NCBI GenBank assembly: GCA_020627825.1
Contig: JAHDGD010000031.1
Coordinates: forward strand, 1 to 34,387
Direction: 5' to 3'
Source: Saprospiraceae bacterium
GTDB lineage: Bacteria > Bacteroidota > Bacteroidia > Chitinophagales > Saprospiraceae
DNA length: 34,387 nt
A model generated the notes under the pieces. That model saw nothing but the letters and a program-made list of their open reading frames with translations, searched no databases and was not told the origin of the DNA. Shown piece after piece: positions 23,926 through 33,743 of this stretch. The position numbers were made by a program, and so were the translations under genes. The number at the start of each line of letters is the position of its first letter. The stretch's first letter is position 1.

Positions 23926-24402
23926 ATGGTTTGTTTACAATTAGGTTCCAATAAGGGTGATCGATTACAAGCACTACAGATAGCGATTAAAGCATTAAAA
24001 GAGACATTCCAGATTGTAGATAAAAGTGCAGTATATCAGACAGCAGCATGGGGGAATACGAATCAACAGGATTTTTATAATCAATTGGTGTTGGTTGAAA
24101 CGAAAAGAAGTCCTTATTCAGTTTTGAGATTTTGTCAAAACGTAGAAAACCAAATGGGACGTGAAAGAAAGGATAAATGGGGCCCAAGAATCATAGATAT
24201 TGATATTATATATTACGATAAAAAAGTGATTTATAGTCCTACATTAAAAATACCGCATGAATACATGCACGCAAGACGGTTTATTTTAATACCGCTTCTT
24301 GACATGAAAAATAAGTGGACGCACCCTTTATTAGGTAAAACAATACAAGAGCTTTTGGCATCTTGTAATGATAAAAGTGAAGTAAAACAGTTGAAGTCTT
24401 AA
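23926..24402 (+). CDS. folK: 2-amino-4-hydroxy-6-hydroxymethyldihydropteridine pyrophosphokinase
   Basis: A 158-residue HPPK, which transfers pyrophosphate from ATP to the pterin in folate synthesis. LGSNKGDR (6-13), AVYQTAAWGNTNQQDFYNQL, the ENQMGRERKDKWGPRIIDID stretch with its conserved Arg and Asp residues, and PHEYMHARRFILIPL are in family order. The ATG at 23926 is the only sensible start, as the conserved LGSN comes five residues later. The stop TAA overlaps the ATG of the kinase gene (TAATG), so the two are translationally coupled. Confidence 0.97.
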   Translation: MVCLQLGSNKGDRLQALQIAIKALKETFQIVDKSAVYQTAAWGNTNQQDFYNQLVLVETKRSPYSVLRFCQNVENQMGRERKDKWGPRIIDIDIIYYDKKVIYSPTLKIPHEYMHARRFILIPLLDMKNKWTHPLLGKTIQELLASCNDKSEVKQLKS

Positions 24403-25052
24403 TGTCGAATAAGATACCTTATAACTATATATGTATAGAAGGAAATATAGGTTCCGGTAAAACTACTTTTTGTGAAATGATGCAAGAAGAATATAATTGC
24501 ACATTGATCTTGGAAGAATTTGATGACAACCCATTTCTGCCTATGTTTTATGAGAATCCAGAAAAATTTGCTTTTACTGTAGAATTGTTTTTCATGACAG
24601 AACGGCACAAACAAATGAGCAGTATTTTGTCTGTTCGGAATATGTTTGATGATTTTGTGCTGGGGGATTATTTCTTTTTAAAGACATTATTGTTTGCTCG
24701 TAAAAACTTATCAGAAGAAGAGTATAAATTATTTCATAAAATATTTCAGGTTTTAAATTCGAATTTCAAACAACCAGATTTGGTTGTTTATTTTCACAGA
24801 GATGTGGAAGTGTTGAAACAGAACATTGAAAAAAGAGGAAGACCATATGAGGCCAACATTTCAAAAGAATACTTAAGTCAAGTACAGAATTCATACTTTG
24901 AATATTTCAGGAATGTCTTGTCTTACCCTGTTTTGATTTTGGATTTAAAAGATTTGAATTTTGTTGAAAATAGAAATCATTACGAATTCCTCAAGTCTTT
25001 ATTGCAAAAAGAATACATGCCTGGTGTTCATCGTATTTCATTGAACACTTAG
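24402..25052 (+). CDS. deoxynucleoside kinase (dAK/dGK/dCK family)
   Basis: A 216-residue kinase that phosphorylates deoxynucleosides for salvage into dNTPs. The P-loop GNIGSGKTT is at residues 14-22. Glu-Glu in LILEEFDDNPFLPMFY supplies the base-catalytic region, DYFFLKTLLFARKNLS matches the family DYFFxK segment, and the lid-like RGRPYE is at about 146-151. Which deoxynucleoside is preferred cannot be decided here. It overlaps folK by one base; pairing of these two genes recurs in Bacteroidota, where they are sometimes even fused. Confidence 0.94.
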   Translation: MSNKIPYNYICIEGNIGSGKTTFCEMMQEEYNCTLILEEFDDNPFLPMFYENPEKFAFTVELFFMTERHKQMSSILSVRNMFDDFVLGDYFFLKTLLFARKNLSEEEYKLFHKIFQVLNSNFKQPDLVVYFHRDVEVLKQNIEKRGRPYEANISKEYLSQVQNSYFEYFRNVLSYPVLILDLKDLNFVENRNHYEFLKSLLQKEYMPGVHRISLNT

Positions 25053-25056
25053 GAAT

Positions 25057-25088
25057 AACAAACCATATGGATAAGGTTGTTAGGTTTT
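25057..25088. terminator. possible bidirectional terminator between convergent genes
   Basis: AACAAACC (25057-25064) can pair with GGTTGTT (25075-25081) with one bulged A, and a T-rich stretch follows. It fills the 34-base gap between the ends of the kinase gene and porP. The stem is modest. Confidence 0.35.
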
Positions 25089-26145
25089 AAAATTTAGGAC
25101 AGGTAATAGGACGTCTATATCGCGTATCTCTATTCACATATTGCAGCGAGAATTCAAAAGCTCCTCTCCCACTATTAGCCAGGTCTAGACTTGAAGTTGT
25201 GATATCATAAGAGACTCCGAACAACCATGCCTCGTATTCAAAGACGGCACTGAATATAAGTGCATCGTTTACCAACACTTGCGGTTCACCTCGTACAATA
25301 CGTGTCCACATTCCAGCACGTAAAGCAACTTCTCTCCAATCACTGTCTTTATATCTCATTTGAAATCCTGGCATAAACATTCTAGAAGGACTTTGAAAAT
25401 AAGAGACGAAATTCGGCATGATACTTAGTTCTCTATTGAGAAGAATTTCCCCACCTCCATGAAGCGTAATCAATCGTTCCAATCGAACATCTCCAAATTC
25501 AGTTAATGAAATCTGAGGTCGATTAATATGCCTTGCAGCTGCCCCTATATAAAGGTTGTTTCGCTCACTAAAAAGAGCATAATACATTAATCCGAAGCCA
25601 AAATCTCCAAATAGAGGAGAATTTCCATTCATATTAATCAATTCTTCATTACTTGGTCTAGAGAAATCAACAGCTCCATTATTCGTATCAAATTGACTTC
25701 CGAACCATAGATTCGAAACGTCTACTGAATTCTGACCTGCTCCTACATTGAATCCTCCTACAAGATAATGATCAACATCAGAATACGCATTCAGACCGAG
25801 TTGTTTAATGTAAGCAATATTTAAATGGCCACTTTGCTGAATGTAAGAAGAAGTTCCAGATTCATCTCGAGTAAAGTTGATTCCATACGTTAAGAAATCA
25901 TTATTCTTAATGTTAATCTTCGAGTCAAATTGAGCACTTAAGGTTTTGTAAGATTTGGATCTATGAATATTACTCCATTGATCTCTATAATTTAAAGCAA
26001 AACGTTGTTGGCCATCAAACACGCCAGTCATTGCAGGATTTAAAATTACATTCGTATTGTAAAACTGCGAATAAATAGCATCTTGGGCTTTACCTACGAT
26101 AGCGCAAACGAGAAAAGACAATATGATGAATGTATGTTTTGCCAT
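25087..26145 (-). CDS. PorP/SprF family type IX secretion outer-membrane protein
   Basis: A 352-residue predicted outer-membrane beta-barrel with a signal peptide ending near VGKAQ. The N-terminal YSQFYNTNVILNPAMTG and RFALNYRDQWSNI are the hallmark of PorP/SprF proteins. These act with the type IX secretion system and are usually encoded next to a large secreted protein with a type B sorting domain, to which they are dedicated (SprF is needed for surface display of SprB in Flavobacterium johnsoniae). Here the ATG overlaps the stop of exactly such a gene by one base (TAATG on the minus strand), so this is very probably the partner of the 1847-residue protein. Confidence 0.94.
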   Translation of the reverse strand: MAKHTFIILSFLVCAIVGKAQDAIYSQFYNTNVILNPAMTGVFDGQQRFALNYRDQWSNIHRSKSYKTLSAQFDSKINIKNNDFLTYGINFTRDESGTSSYIQQSGHLNIAYIKQLGLNAYSDVDHYLVGGFNVGAGQNSVDVSNLWFGSQFDTNNGAVDFSRPSNEELINMNGNSPLFGDFGFGLMYYALFSERNNLYIGAAARHINRPQISLTEFGDVRLERLITLHGGGEILLNRELSIMPNFVSYFQSPSRMFMPGFQMRYKDSDWREVALRAGMWTRIVRGEPQVLVNDALIFSAVFEYEAWLFGVSYDITTSSLDLANSGRGAFEFSLQYVNRDTRYRRPITCPKF

Positions 26146-29100
26146 TATTTTATCAATGTTGTGTTTCCTGAATAAACATCTTTAAACCCATTAGTGAATT
26201 CTGCTTCAATAACCCAAGTATAAACACCAGGCATCATTTCTTTGCCTTTGAAGGTTCCATCCCACCCTCTGGAAGTGTCATTCACTTCGAAATCTGTATC
26301 CTCAAATAATACCTCGCCCCATCGGTCATATACTCTAAATGCATTAACTTTTACCCCTTCAATTCCAAATACCGATAACAAATCATTATTGAAATCCCCA
26401 TTTGGCGTAAAGCCAGTAGGAACAAATATTGCATCACTATTCTCAATAAATAAATTGATAAAATCATCAACGATACAATTTCGAGCATCCTGAACGACCA
26501 ATCTGTAGGACGCTTGTTTTTGTGCATCAAAAAACGGATTGATGCAATCATCACATGTTAATAGATCTAGATCAGGTGACTCCCATTTAAAAGTTAAAGG
26601 CGCTTGAAAATTATTGATCATTGGATCAAATTGATAAGTTTCACCAAAGTTCAAGAAAACATCAGGACCTAGATCTAACTCTAAAGGAGCAGGACTAAAT
26701 ATTTGCACATCGTTTATACTGTCAAGGCATCCATTTGCATCTTTCACATATACATTATACATTCCTTCTCTTAATCCGATTTGTTCAACAGAAGCATTAA
26801 ATATAAAGTTATCCAAACTATATATATAATTACCAGCCCCACCAAAAGCATCAATCAAAATAGATCCATTCTGTCCACCATCACAATCTACATCAAGTGT
26901 AGAAATATTAAATGACAAAGGCTCTTCTGGTTGACTTACGACAACTGAATCAATCACTTCACAATCTTTCGCATCTGTTACTGTAATATGATATGTACCG
27001 ATTTCTAAGTCTGTTATCTCATCAGCACTTTCTCCTGTAGACCAATTTAAATCGTACGGCTGAGTACCACCATTTGCAATGAGTTCAATTTCGCCACTTT
27101 CCTCACCAAAACAGAGCACATCAAAAACTCTGAAATTTAAAGTAATAGGAAATGGATCGTCAATACTAAATTGCTCAACTCCAGTACAGCCACTCATGTC
27201 TGTAATCGTTACATTGTAATTTCCACTTCTTAAATTTTTCGCATCAGGACCCTCTTGAAAATTAGTACCTTGCCCCCATTGGTAAGAATACCCTCCATTT
27301 CCACCAGTTCCTTCTATTACAATTATACCATCATTTCCTAAAGCACAATTTATAGAATCTACTAAAACAAGATCGGCACTTACAGGTTCAGGTGTTGGCA
27401 CTTCAACTTGAGTGACAGCTGAACATCCCAATTCATCAGTTACTATAACTTGTAGATCTTGTCCCCCTTTTAAATCAACTGCCTCTATATCAAATTGATT
27501 AGGAGACGATGTCCATAAGTAGGTATAATCATCTAAGTTTTGAGCAACATTTCCAACATTTATTTCTGTTACAATAGCTGATCCATCAAAAGATTCAAAA
27601 CATGTAGAAGTAAATGATTCTGTTTCAACTGAAATTTGTGCTCTTTCAATAATTTCGACTGAATCTACTGTAGAACAGGATGATCCATCAACAATTGTCA
27701 CATAATACCATCCAGGAGCTAGACCATTGATATTTGTAAATTTACTATCGTTACTCCATGTTATGTCATAAGGTAAAGTTCCTCCAGAAGGACTTACACT
27801 TGCAATACCATTTACAGCTCCAAAACACACTTCATCATTATCAGATATATTAGCATTTACTCCTGAATCAGGTTCCAAAATTTCATAATCTACTTGCACA
27901 ATACAATTTTGTGCATCTGTTAAAATTATAGTGTAAGTACCTGCAAATAAGTCCACTATATCCTCTTGATCACTAGTAAATCCATCAGGACCTATCCATT
28001 CAAATTCGTAAGGTTCTGTGCCACCTACAATAGTCAGATTTATAAAACCTGTATTATCACCTTTACATTGAATATTAAAAACTTCGTTTGTTATAACGAT
28101 CTCTTCAGGTTCAATTAATTCATACGTAGCTGTTGCAGAACAACCATCTGAATCAGTTACTGTAAGATCGTATATTCCACTGTCTACATTTATAATATCT
28201 TCCGTATTAGCAGTAAATAAACCTGGACCTACCCAACTGTATGAAAAAGGACCTGCGCCATTTATTACAGTGATGTCTATTGAAGCATCAGTGGCATTAA
28301 AACAGGATTCTTCTGTTTCTTCGCTATCAATTTCTATCTGAGCAGCTTCAAAAACATCTACACAAACTTCGAGTTCACAATTATTAGCATCAGTGAATAC
28401 AAGACAATATTCACCTGCTTGTAGATCAGTAATAGGGGAAAGAAATACGATATCATTCAAAGTAGCAACAATAGGATCTACACCACCTGAAACTGTCCAG
28501 GAGATTGTTCCATCAAAGCCACCAAAACAAGTAACAGAATCAACAACAAAGTCCACGACTATTGAATCTGGCGCTCCAATAATTACACTATCAACGGTTG
28601 TGCAATTATTAGCATCTGTGACAGTAACAAAATGTTGACCTGGACTCAATGATACTGCAGGGTTGGTCAATTCACCATTATCCCACTCAAAATCGAAAGG
28701 AGGGTTGTCTCCAATAACAGTAACTGTACCTGTTCCATTCTCTGAGTTAAAGCACAAGACATCTGAACCTTCAACTGAGGTTTCGATTTCAATTGGTTCT
28801 TCAATTATTACTTCAACGACAAGTGTACATGAATTAAGATCAGAAACGGTAACGTTATAAGTCCCTGCAAATAAGCTGTCAGCTGACAATCCTGTTTGAT
28901 TTAATGGATCTCCCCAATCAAATGTATAATCCGAAACGTCGTTAACTGTCCCTCCTGAAGGATTGATCGCTCCTTCGCCATCCATACCCCCAAAACAAGA
29001 AACATCGGAACTTAAACTAGTTGCTGAAATCGCAGTAGGTTCATCAAATTCTATATCTGAAATAATAGAACAATTATTCGCATCCGTCACTGTTATAAAT

Positions 29101-31688
29101 TCAACTCCTGGTCCTAAATCTGTAACTATACTCGTCATGCTACCACTTTGCCATGAATAACTATATGGCTCTGTGCCACCAAGGACATTTGCAGTAGCTC
29201 CACCAGTTGAATCTCCATTACATAGTATTTCAGTGATATCAATAAATTCTAAAAATAAAGGATTGGGTGTAGAAATAGTAACTGGATGTCTTGAAATACA
29301 ACCAGTTGCATCTTCAATGTAAACAGTATCTGGAACACCATCTGTAGCTGTTAAATTATCGAAAAATCCAGTCCCATTGGATTCTCCTCTGAATGTATAA
29401 GTAAAAGGAGGAAATAGTCCTGTTATCACTACATCCAATAATCCATCACTACTGCCATTGCAAGATACACCTTCTAGTTCTTCTATCACCATTTCATCAA
29501 CTGAACATTCTACCGTAGTACATGTAATAGTAGTTTCAGTACCACCACATAACCCTCCTAACGGTGTGATCGTTATATCATATGAAGTTAATGATTGTAG
29601 TCCTGTTGAAACAGCCCACTCCGTAACATTTCCAATATCCAGCGGTGGGTCTATTATTCCAGGAATAAAAATGGTATAGCCAGTAGCCCCAGGTGCAGGA
29701 TCCCATGTTATTCCTATATATTGAGGAGCAATTGTATCACAAACTAAATTCTCAACAGGTGGAGCTAAATCAATAATTTCGACACTAAAACTATCAATTA
29801 GAGAACAGCCATAGGAATCAAAAACTTCCAAATAAAATGTTGTTGATTCATCTACTTGAACATCTATGTCATCACAATTTTCACATATGGGACCATCTAC
29901 ATCACTTGACCATTGATAATTTAAATTATATAAAGCTTGAAATGTAATAGACCATCCCGAAACGACACCTAAACCACCCATCTCATCATCTAAAAACACT
30001 AGGGAATATGTACCGTTACTTTCACTGTCTTCACCATACAAATCTTCCCATACTCCTTCCAATTGGAATTCTCCGGTATACGTATCATTTGTAGGAAAAT
30101 AATCACCAGCTAAAGGATTCCCATTATTTACATTAATTAAAGCTGTAGGTGTAAAACAAGTATTGATCATTTTACCTGTAGGACTTCCTTTTCCATTGTC
30201 TGTAGATAACTCAAGAAAGAACCCGCTTGGTGTAATCAGAAAGAAATCTAAATCATTTAATAAAGGATGTTCTACTGAATCAATACAAATACTCTTGATT
30301 AAATTAGGCGCAATATATTCAGGAAAAACACCATCAACATCAATATTCAATTCATATTCTGTAAATTCTTCATTTACTTGAATCGTCTGATTATTGGAGA
30401 ATGAAGGTGAAGGCGGAAGTACAAAGGAAGGAGGTAATGTACTATTCAAATTGATCATCTCTGTCTGACAAATAACGGTATCATTTGGAATAATTGGTTG
30501 TTCAAGCGGAGTCTCAACAATACTAATAATAACTGTATCTCTATTGCAAATATCTCTTTGAATATCAAAACAAATACTTTCTGTCCCTTCTGGAATACCG
30601 TCATTTAATGCAAATATTTCATACTCAACAGTAGACTCTCCAGCAGGAATAATAAACTGATCTGGCAACCCAATGTAATCTACATTTTGAGTAGCACCAT
30701 TACTGCAATCGATAACCTGCGCGTCAATTACAAAGTCTTCCTCAACTTCATTGGGTAGAGAAACTTTTAAAATAGCAGAGTTACAACCTTCTGCAATTGT
30801 ACCGTCCAGTGAAACTGTAGAAATATCAACTTGAACCGAACCTGTACCAAATGACTTTGCCTCAAGAAAAACAGCTGAATCATAAATATCATCCCCTACA
30901 TCTGAAATTTTTAATTTCATCACATATTCCTCACAAGGTATAACAACAGCTTGAGCGGTAAAAACATCAAGATATCCATCGTAAGCTAATGATCCACTCG
31001 CTGAGTTATCGTTATAATATTCACCAAATACTGCGGGGCAAGCAGGTCCGTCATCAGGGTGAACATTTTCTATAGAAACTGGAAAATTTGTGAATGTTAA
31101 ACCGGTAGGATCCGCAAGATCAGGTACCAAAGCGATGTTTTCAGAATCATAAGTTCCTCCATCTGGGTTTGGTCCAGAAATAAAAAATCCGAATACATCA
31201 TTAAAGTCAGAACAACTGAACTCAGGATATTCTTCACTTGAAAAAGCATAGCGAAACCGCAGTGTATCAGCAGCCGGAATGAATGTTATCTCGTATCTTG
31301 AAACATCAAAAACACCAAGATTGGAATTAACTACATTTTCTAAATCAGCATCTGAGGTAGGACCACCTACAGCAGAACTGGCAAAGAATCCAGCATTATT
31401 GTTCGCCTCTGCAACATTTCCAGACCCCATAACAATTCCTCGTTCTATACCAATATCCGCCATTCCGTCTGTAAAAAACCCGGTCGATTGAGTGGCTCCT
31501 TGATGGACAATATTTGTCACTTCTACTCCATCACCTAGAAACACCGTTTCAATAATTTGTTCAGGAGTTATTGTATTAGAAGCTGCAGTTACACTAATCT
31601 GCGAAGACAAATGTGATATACCCATTGTAAAAAACAAAATGGATAATAAGATCTTATCAATTGATATATTCAGGGTTCTTGGAACCAT
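26145..31688 (-). CDS. giant T9SS-secreted surface protein with SprB repeats and type B sorting domain
   Basis: 1847 residues, with a signal peptide in the first 30. In order: a choice-of-anchor-L-like domain (about 34-280), a Calx-beta-like domain (285-392), a proprotein-convertase P-like domain (430-585), an Ig/PKD-like stretch with paired cysteines (588-640), a fibronectin type III-like domain (642-724), twelve SprB-type repeats (737-1665), another Ig-like segment (1667-1748), and a type B C-terminal sorting domain (1752-1847) with FVPTGFTPNGDFNNDLL, FRVYDRWGEVLFE, GWDGTFKGKEMMPGVY and a final VYSGNTTLIK. The last is the CHU_C signal for T9SS export. The protein is probably a long, flexible surface adhesin of the SprB type. 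No catalytic site is seen. The domain names are by pattern recognition; the repeats and the sorting domain are the firmest. Confidence 0.93.
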   Translation of the reverse strand: MVPRTLNISIDKILLSILFFTMGISHLSSQISVTAASNTITPEQIIETVFLGDGVEVTNIVHQGATQSTGFFTDGMADIGIERGIVMGSGNVAEANNNAGFFASSAVGGPTSDADLENVVNSNLGVFDVSRYEITFIPAADTLRFRYAFSSEEYPEFSCSDFNDVFGFFISGPNPDGGTYDSENIALVPDLADPTGLTFTNFPVSIENVHPDDGPACPAVFGEYYNDNSASGSLAYDGYLDVFTAQAVVIPCEEYVMKLKISDVGDDIYDSAVFLEAKSFGTGSVQVDISTVSLDGTIAEGCNSAILKVSLPNEVEEDFVIDAQVIDCSNGATQNVDYIGLPDQFIIPAGESTVEYEIFALNDGIPEGTESICFDIQRDICNRDTVIISIVETPLEQPIIPNDTVICQTEMINLNSTLPPSFVLPPSPSFSNNQTIQVNEEFTEYELNIDVDGVFPEYIAPNLIKSICIDSVEHPLLNDLDFFLITPSGFFLELSTDNGKGSPTGKMINTCFTPTALINVNNGNPLAGDYFPTNDTYTGEFQLEGVWEDLYGEDSESNGTYSLVFLDDEMGGLGVVSGWSITFQALYNLNYQWSSDVDGPICENCDDIDVQVDESTTFYLEVFDSYGCSLIDSFSVEIIDLAPPVENLVCDTIAPQYIGITWDPAPGATGYTIFIPGIIDPPLDIGNVTEWAVSTGLQSLTSYDITITPLGGLCGGTETTITCTTVECSVDEMVIEELEGVSCNGSSDGLLDVVITGLFPPFTYTFRGESNGTGFFDNLTATDGVPDTVYIEDATGCISRHPVTISTPNPLFLEFIDITEILCNGDSTGGATANVLGGTEPYSYSWQSGSMTSIVTDLGPGVEFITVTDANNCSIISDIEFDEPTAISATSLSSDVSCFGGMDGEGAINPSGGTVNDVSDYTFDWGDPLNQTGLSADSLFAGTYNVTVSDLNSCTLVVEVIIEEPIEIETSVEGSDVLCFNSENGTGTVTVIGDNPPFDFEWDNGELTNPAVSLSPGQHFVTVTDANNCTTVDSVIIGAPDSIVVDFVVDSVTCFGGFDGTISWTVSGGVDPIVATLNDIVFLSPITDLQAGEYCLVFTDANNCELEVCVDVFEAAQIEIDSEETEESCFNATDASIDITVINGAGPFSYSWVGPGLFTANTEDIINVDSGIYDLTVTDSDGCSATATYELIEPEEIVITNEVFNIQCKGDNTGFINLTIVGGTEPYEFEWIGPDGFTSDQEDIVDLFAGTYTIILTDAQNCIVQVDYEILEPDSGVNANISDNDEVCFGAVNGIASVSPSGGTLPYDITWSNDSKFTNINGLAPGWYYVTIVDGSSCSTVDSVEIIERAQISVETESFTSTCFESFDGSAIVTEINVGNVAQNLDDYTYLWTSSPNQFDIEAVDLKGGQDLQVIVTDELGCSAVTQVEVPTPEPVSADLVLVDSINCALGNDGIIVIEGTGGNGGYSYQWGQGTNFQEGPDAKNLRSGNYNVTITDMSGCTGVEQFSIDDPFPITLNFRVFDVLCFGEESGEIELIANGGTQPYDLNWSTGESADEITDLEIGTYHITVTDAKDCEVIDSVVVSQPEEPLSFNISTLDVDCDGGQNGSILIDAFGGAGNYIYSLDNFIFNASVEQIGLREGMYNVYVKDANGCLDSINDVQIFSPAPLELDLGPDVFLNFGETYQFDPMINNFQAPLTFKWESPDLDLLTCDDCINPFFDAQKQASYRLVVQDARNCIVDDFINLFIENSDAIFVPTGFTPNGDFNNDLLSVFGIEGVKVNAFRVYDRWGEVLFEDTDFEVNDTSRGWDGTFKGKEMMPGVYTWVIEAEFTNGFKDVYSGNTTLIK
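26694..29480 (-). repeat. array of twelve SprB-type repeats within the giant surface protein
   Basis: Twelve units of about 75-90 residues, each beginning with a strand containing Cys and Gly (CNGDSTG, CFGGMDG, CFGGFDG, CKGDNTG and similar), continuing with a GG-x-PY-x-(F/Y)-x-W segment, and ending with GxYxVTVTDxxxC. The units have diverged at DNA level, so the array is old rather than a recent expansion. Confidence 0.85.
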
Positions 31689-31772
31689 AAAATCTAGTAT
31701 TCAAGCAATTTTACTAAAGACCAATATAAGAAGGTATTTTATATTTTAACCATTCTCCTTGACTTATGTTGG

Positions 31773-31844
31773 TTAGTGTCGTATTGACTTTCTCAAAACG
31801 TAATTTACATGTGGAGAATTGTCTCCTCTGTCAATTGACACTAA
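31773..31844. repeat. 14-bp near-perfect inverted repeat with inner hairpin upstream of sppA
   Basis: Left arm TTAGTGTC-gt-ATTGAC (31773-31788) and right arm GTCAAT-t-GACACTAA (31830-31844) pair over 14 bases with only the middle linker unequal. Inside, GGAGA (31812-31816) and TCTCC (31821-31825) form a second hairpin with loop ATTG. It sits in the 247-base gap between two divergent genes. Confidence 0.7.
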
Positions 31845-31935
31845 ATTTTCCTTTAATGATGCGTACTCGTCTTTGAATTAACACAATTTATCTAGAAATC
31901 AGTATGAAACAAGTTGTACTTATTACCTTTATGTC

Positions 31936-33657
31936 ATGAAGAAGTTTTTTAAAAAATTGTTTTTCATTCTTGGTATTGTTTTCGCGTCCATAATAGCTAT
32001 TGGAATAATAAGTTTTATAGTGTTTACTTCCAATCAAAAAGCATCCAACAAACAATGCTCAACATGTATCCTAGAAATATCCATTAAAGACGGATTAGCT
32101 GAAAAGACACAGAAACTTGATTTTATTTCCAAATTAATGGGCGAAAAAGAAGCTGTTAGTTTTACAAATAGTCTTGATCTTATTCAAAAAGCTTGCGATG
32201 ATTCTTCTATTAAAGCTATTAGCATTGATGGTAGTTCCTCCATTTCATATACCCAAGCCGTTTCCTTATCCAAAGCTCTTCAATCTTTTTCGGAAGATTG
32301 TGATAAACCAATTTTTGCTTATGGAGATTACTATACACAGTCAGCATTCTTATTGTCTTTACACGCAGATTCTACTTTTATACATCCCATGGGCACATTA
32401 ACCTTAACTGGTTTTAAGGCAATTCTTAATTATTATAAAGATTTTCTTGATCGCTGGGATATTCAGATGGAAATATACAAAGCAGGTAAATTCAAAGGTT
32501 ATGTAGAAGCTTTTAACAGAACATCTCCTAGTCCCGAGAATGAAATGCAATACAAGGAAATTTTGCAAAGCAGATATACAGAATTACTTGATATCTTAGC
32601 CGCAAGTTCAGAAAAAGACACCAGTTTTTGGAATACAGCAATTCAAAATGATTTTGGGGCTCGAGCCCAAAAATTAATAGAGGAAAATATGATCCATTCG
32701 AGTTCATATGAGACAAATTACAAGGTTAAGATTTCGGAAAAATTTGATTTAAAACAACAAGATTTCCTTTCTCTTTCTTCTTACAAGGCTCGGCAAAAAT
32801 CGAACTCCAAAAAATCCAATGTGGCCTATATTGTAATGGAAGGAGATATTGATAAAAAAGATAGCGGTATTTCTTCAGAAGAATTAAAAAAAGAATTACG
32901 AAAAATAAGAAAGTCGGATCAATACAAAGCCGTTATTTTAAGAGTCAATTCAGGAGGAGGAAGCGCATTTGCAAGCGATGATATATGGCATGAAGTAAAT
33001 TTGATAAAAGAAAAAGGTATTCCAGTTATTGCTTCTGTAGGCAATGTAGCGGCAAGTGGTGGATATTACATCATCATGAATTCAGATAAAATATTTGCGC
33101 AGCAAAATAGTATTGTGGGTTCTATAGGTGTTTTTATCATTTTCCCACAACTTCAAGATGGTCTTAAAAAGCATGTAGGAATTGATTTTGCAGAAATCAG
33201 TACCAGTCCCTATAGCAAAAATCTAAGTCTATTAACCGACCTAAGTCCAGAAATGAAAAGTAAGCTTCAAAATGAAACTGATTTTATTTATGAAAATTTC
33301 ATTACCAAAGTAGCTGAAGGTAGATCTTTGAACAAAGAAGCTGTAAAGGACATTGCTCAAGGCAGAGTTTATTCTGGTTCAAAAGCGAAAGAAATAGGAT
33401 TAATTGATGATATAAAATCGTTGAATGAAGTAAAAGACTATATAAAAGAAACGTACGAACTTGATTACGTAAAACTGGATGAAATTCCAAAGAAAAAGAA
33501 TTCACTTCTTCCTAGCCAATTACAAAATATTTTTGCTAAATCTTCGTCCAATGAAGCAGAACAAATTCTTTCGAAAATTGCAGATTCTCAACAGTTATTA
33601 TACAAAAGCCTACAATTAGAACCTCGAATGGAGTGGTTAGGAATTGATCTAAAGTAA
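31936..33657 (+). CDS. sppA: signal peptide peptidase SppA, 67-kDa type
   Basis: A 573-residue membrane-anchored serine peptidase that degrades signal peptides left after secretion. An N-terminal signal anchor spans about residues 7-31. The Ser-Lys dyad is in place: the N-terminal half supplies Lys187 (GKFKGYVEAFNRTS) and the C-terminal half supplies Ser374 (GNVAASGGYYIIM). NSGGGSAFASDD ahead of it is the conserved oxyanion region. The tandem two-half organisation and length fit the E. coli-like long form. The ATG at 31936 directly precedes the basic anchor MKKFFKK. A GC-rich palindrome at 32657-32668 lies in the coding sequence and encodes part of GARAQK. Confidence 0.95.
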   Translation: MKKFFKKLFFILGIVFASIIAIGIISFIVFTSNQKASNKQCSTCILEISIKDGLAEKTQKLDFISKLMGEKEAVSFTNSLDLIQKACDDSSIKAISIDGSSSISYTQAVSLSKALQSFSEDCDKPIFAYGDYYTQSAFLLSLHADSTFIHPMGTLTLTGFKAILNYYKDFLDRWDIQMEIYKAGKFKGYVEAFNRTSPSPENEMQYKEILQSRYTELLDILAASSEKDTSFWNTAIQNDFGARAQKLIEENMIHSSSYETNYKVKISEKFDLKQQDFLSLSSYKARQKSNSKKSNVAYIVMEGDIDKKDSGISSEELKKELRKIRKSDQYKAVILRVNSGGGSAFASDDIWHEVNLIKEKGIPVIASVGNVAASGGYYIIMNSDKIFAQQNSIVGSIGVFIIFPQLQDGLKKHVGIDFAEISTSPYSKNLSLLTDLSPEMKSKLQNETDFIYENFITKVAEGRSLNKEAVKDIAQGRVYSGSKAKEIGLIDDIKSLNEVKDYIKETYELDYVKLDEIPKKKNSLLPSQLQNIFAKSSSNEAEQILSKIADSQQLLYKSLQLEPRMEWLGIDLK

Positions 33658-33730
33658 GTCATAAAAGGCAGATGTTTAAAAATTAACTAAATTTTAATAA
33701 ATCTTTTCTTCCTTAAATAAAAATATATGT

Positions 33731-33738
33731 TATATTTG
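33731..33738 (+). promoter_or_regulatory. -7 box of the candidate small RNA
   Basis: TATATTTG fully matches TAnnTTTG. The -33 region is only a weak match (TTTT/TTTC near 33704). Predicted transcription start is near 33744. Confidence 0.45.
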
Positions 33739-33743
33739 CAATA

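Noticed and set aside
28393-29679. Several short plus-strand frames opposite the SprB repeats
   Set aside because: They are Ser/Thr/Val-rich mirror frames that recur with each repeat, so they follow from the repeated coding sequence on the minus strand.
31773-31844. A complete miniature transposon
   Set aside because: No target-site duplication flanks the arms and no second copy was seen in the window, so only an inverted repeat is recorded.
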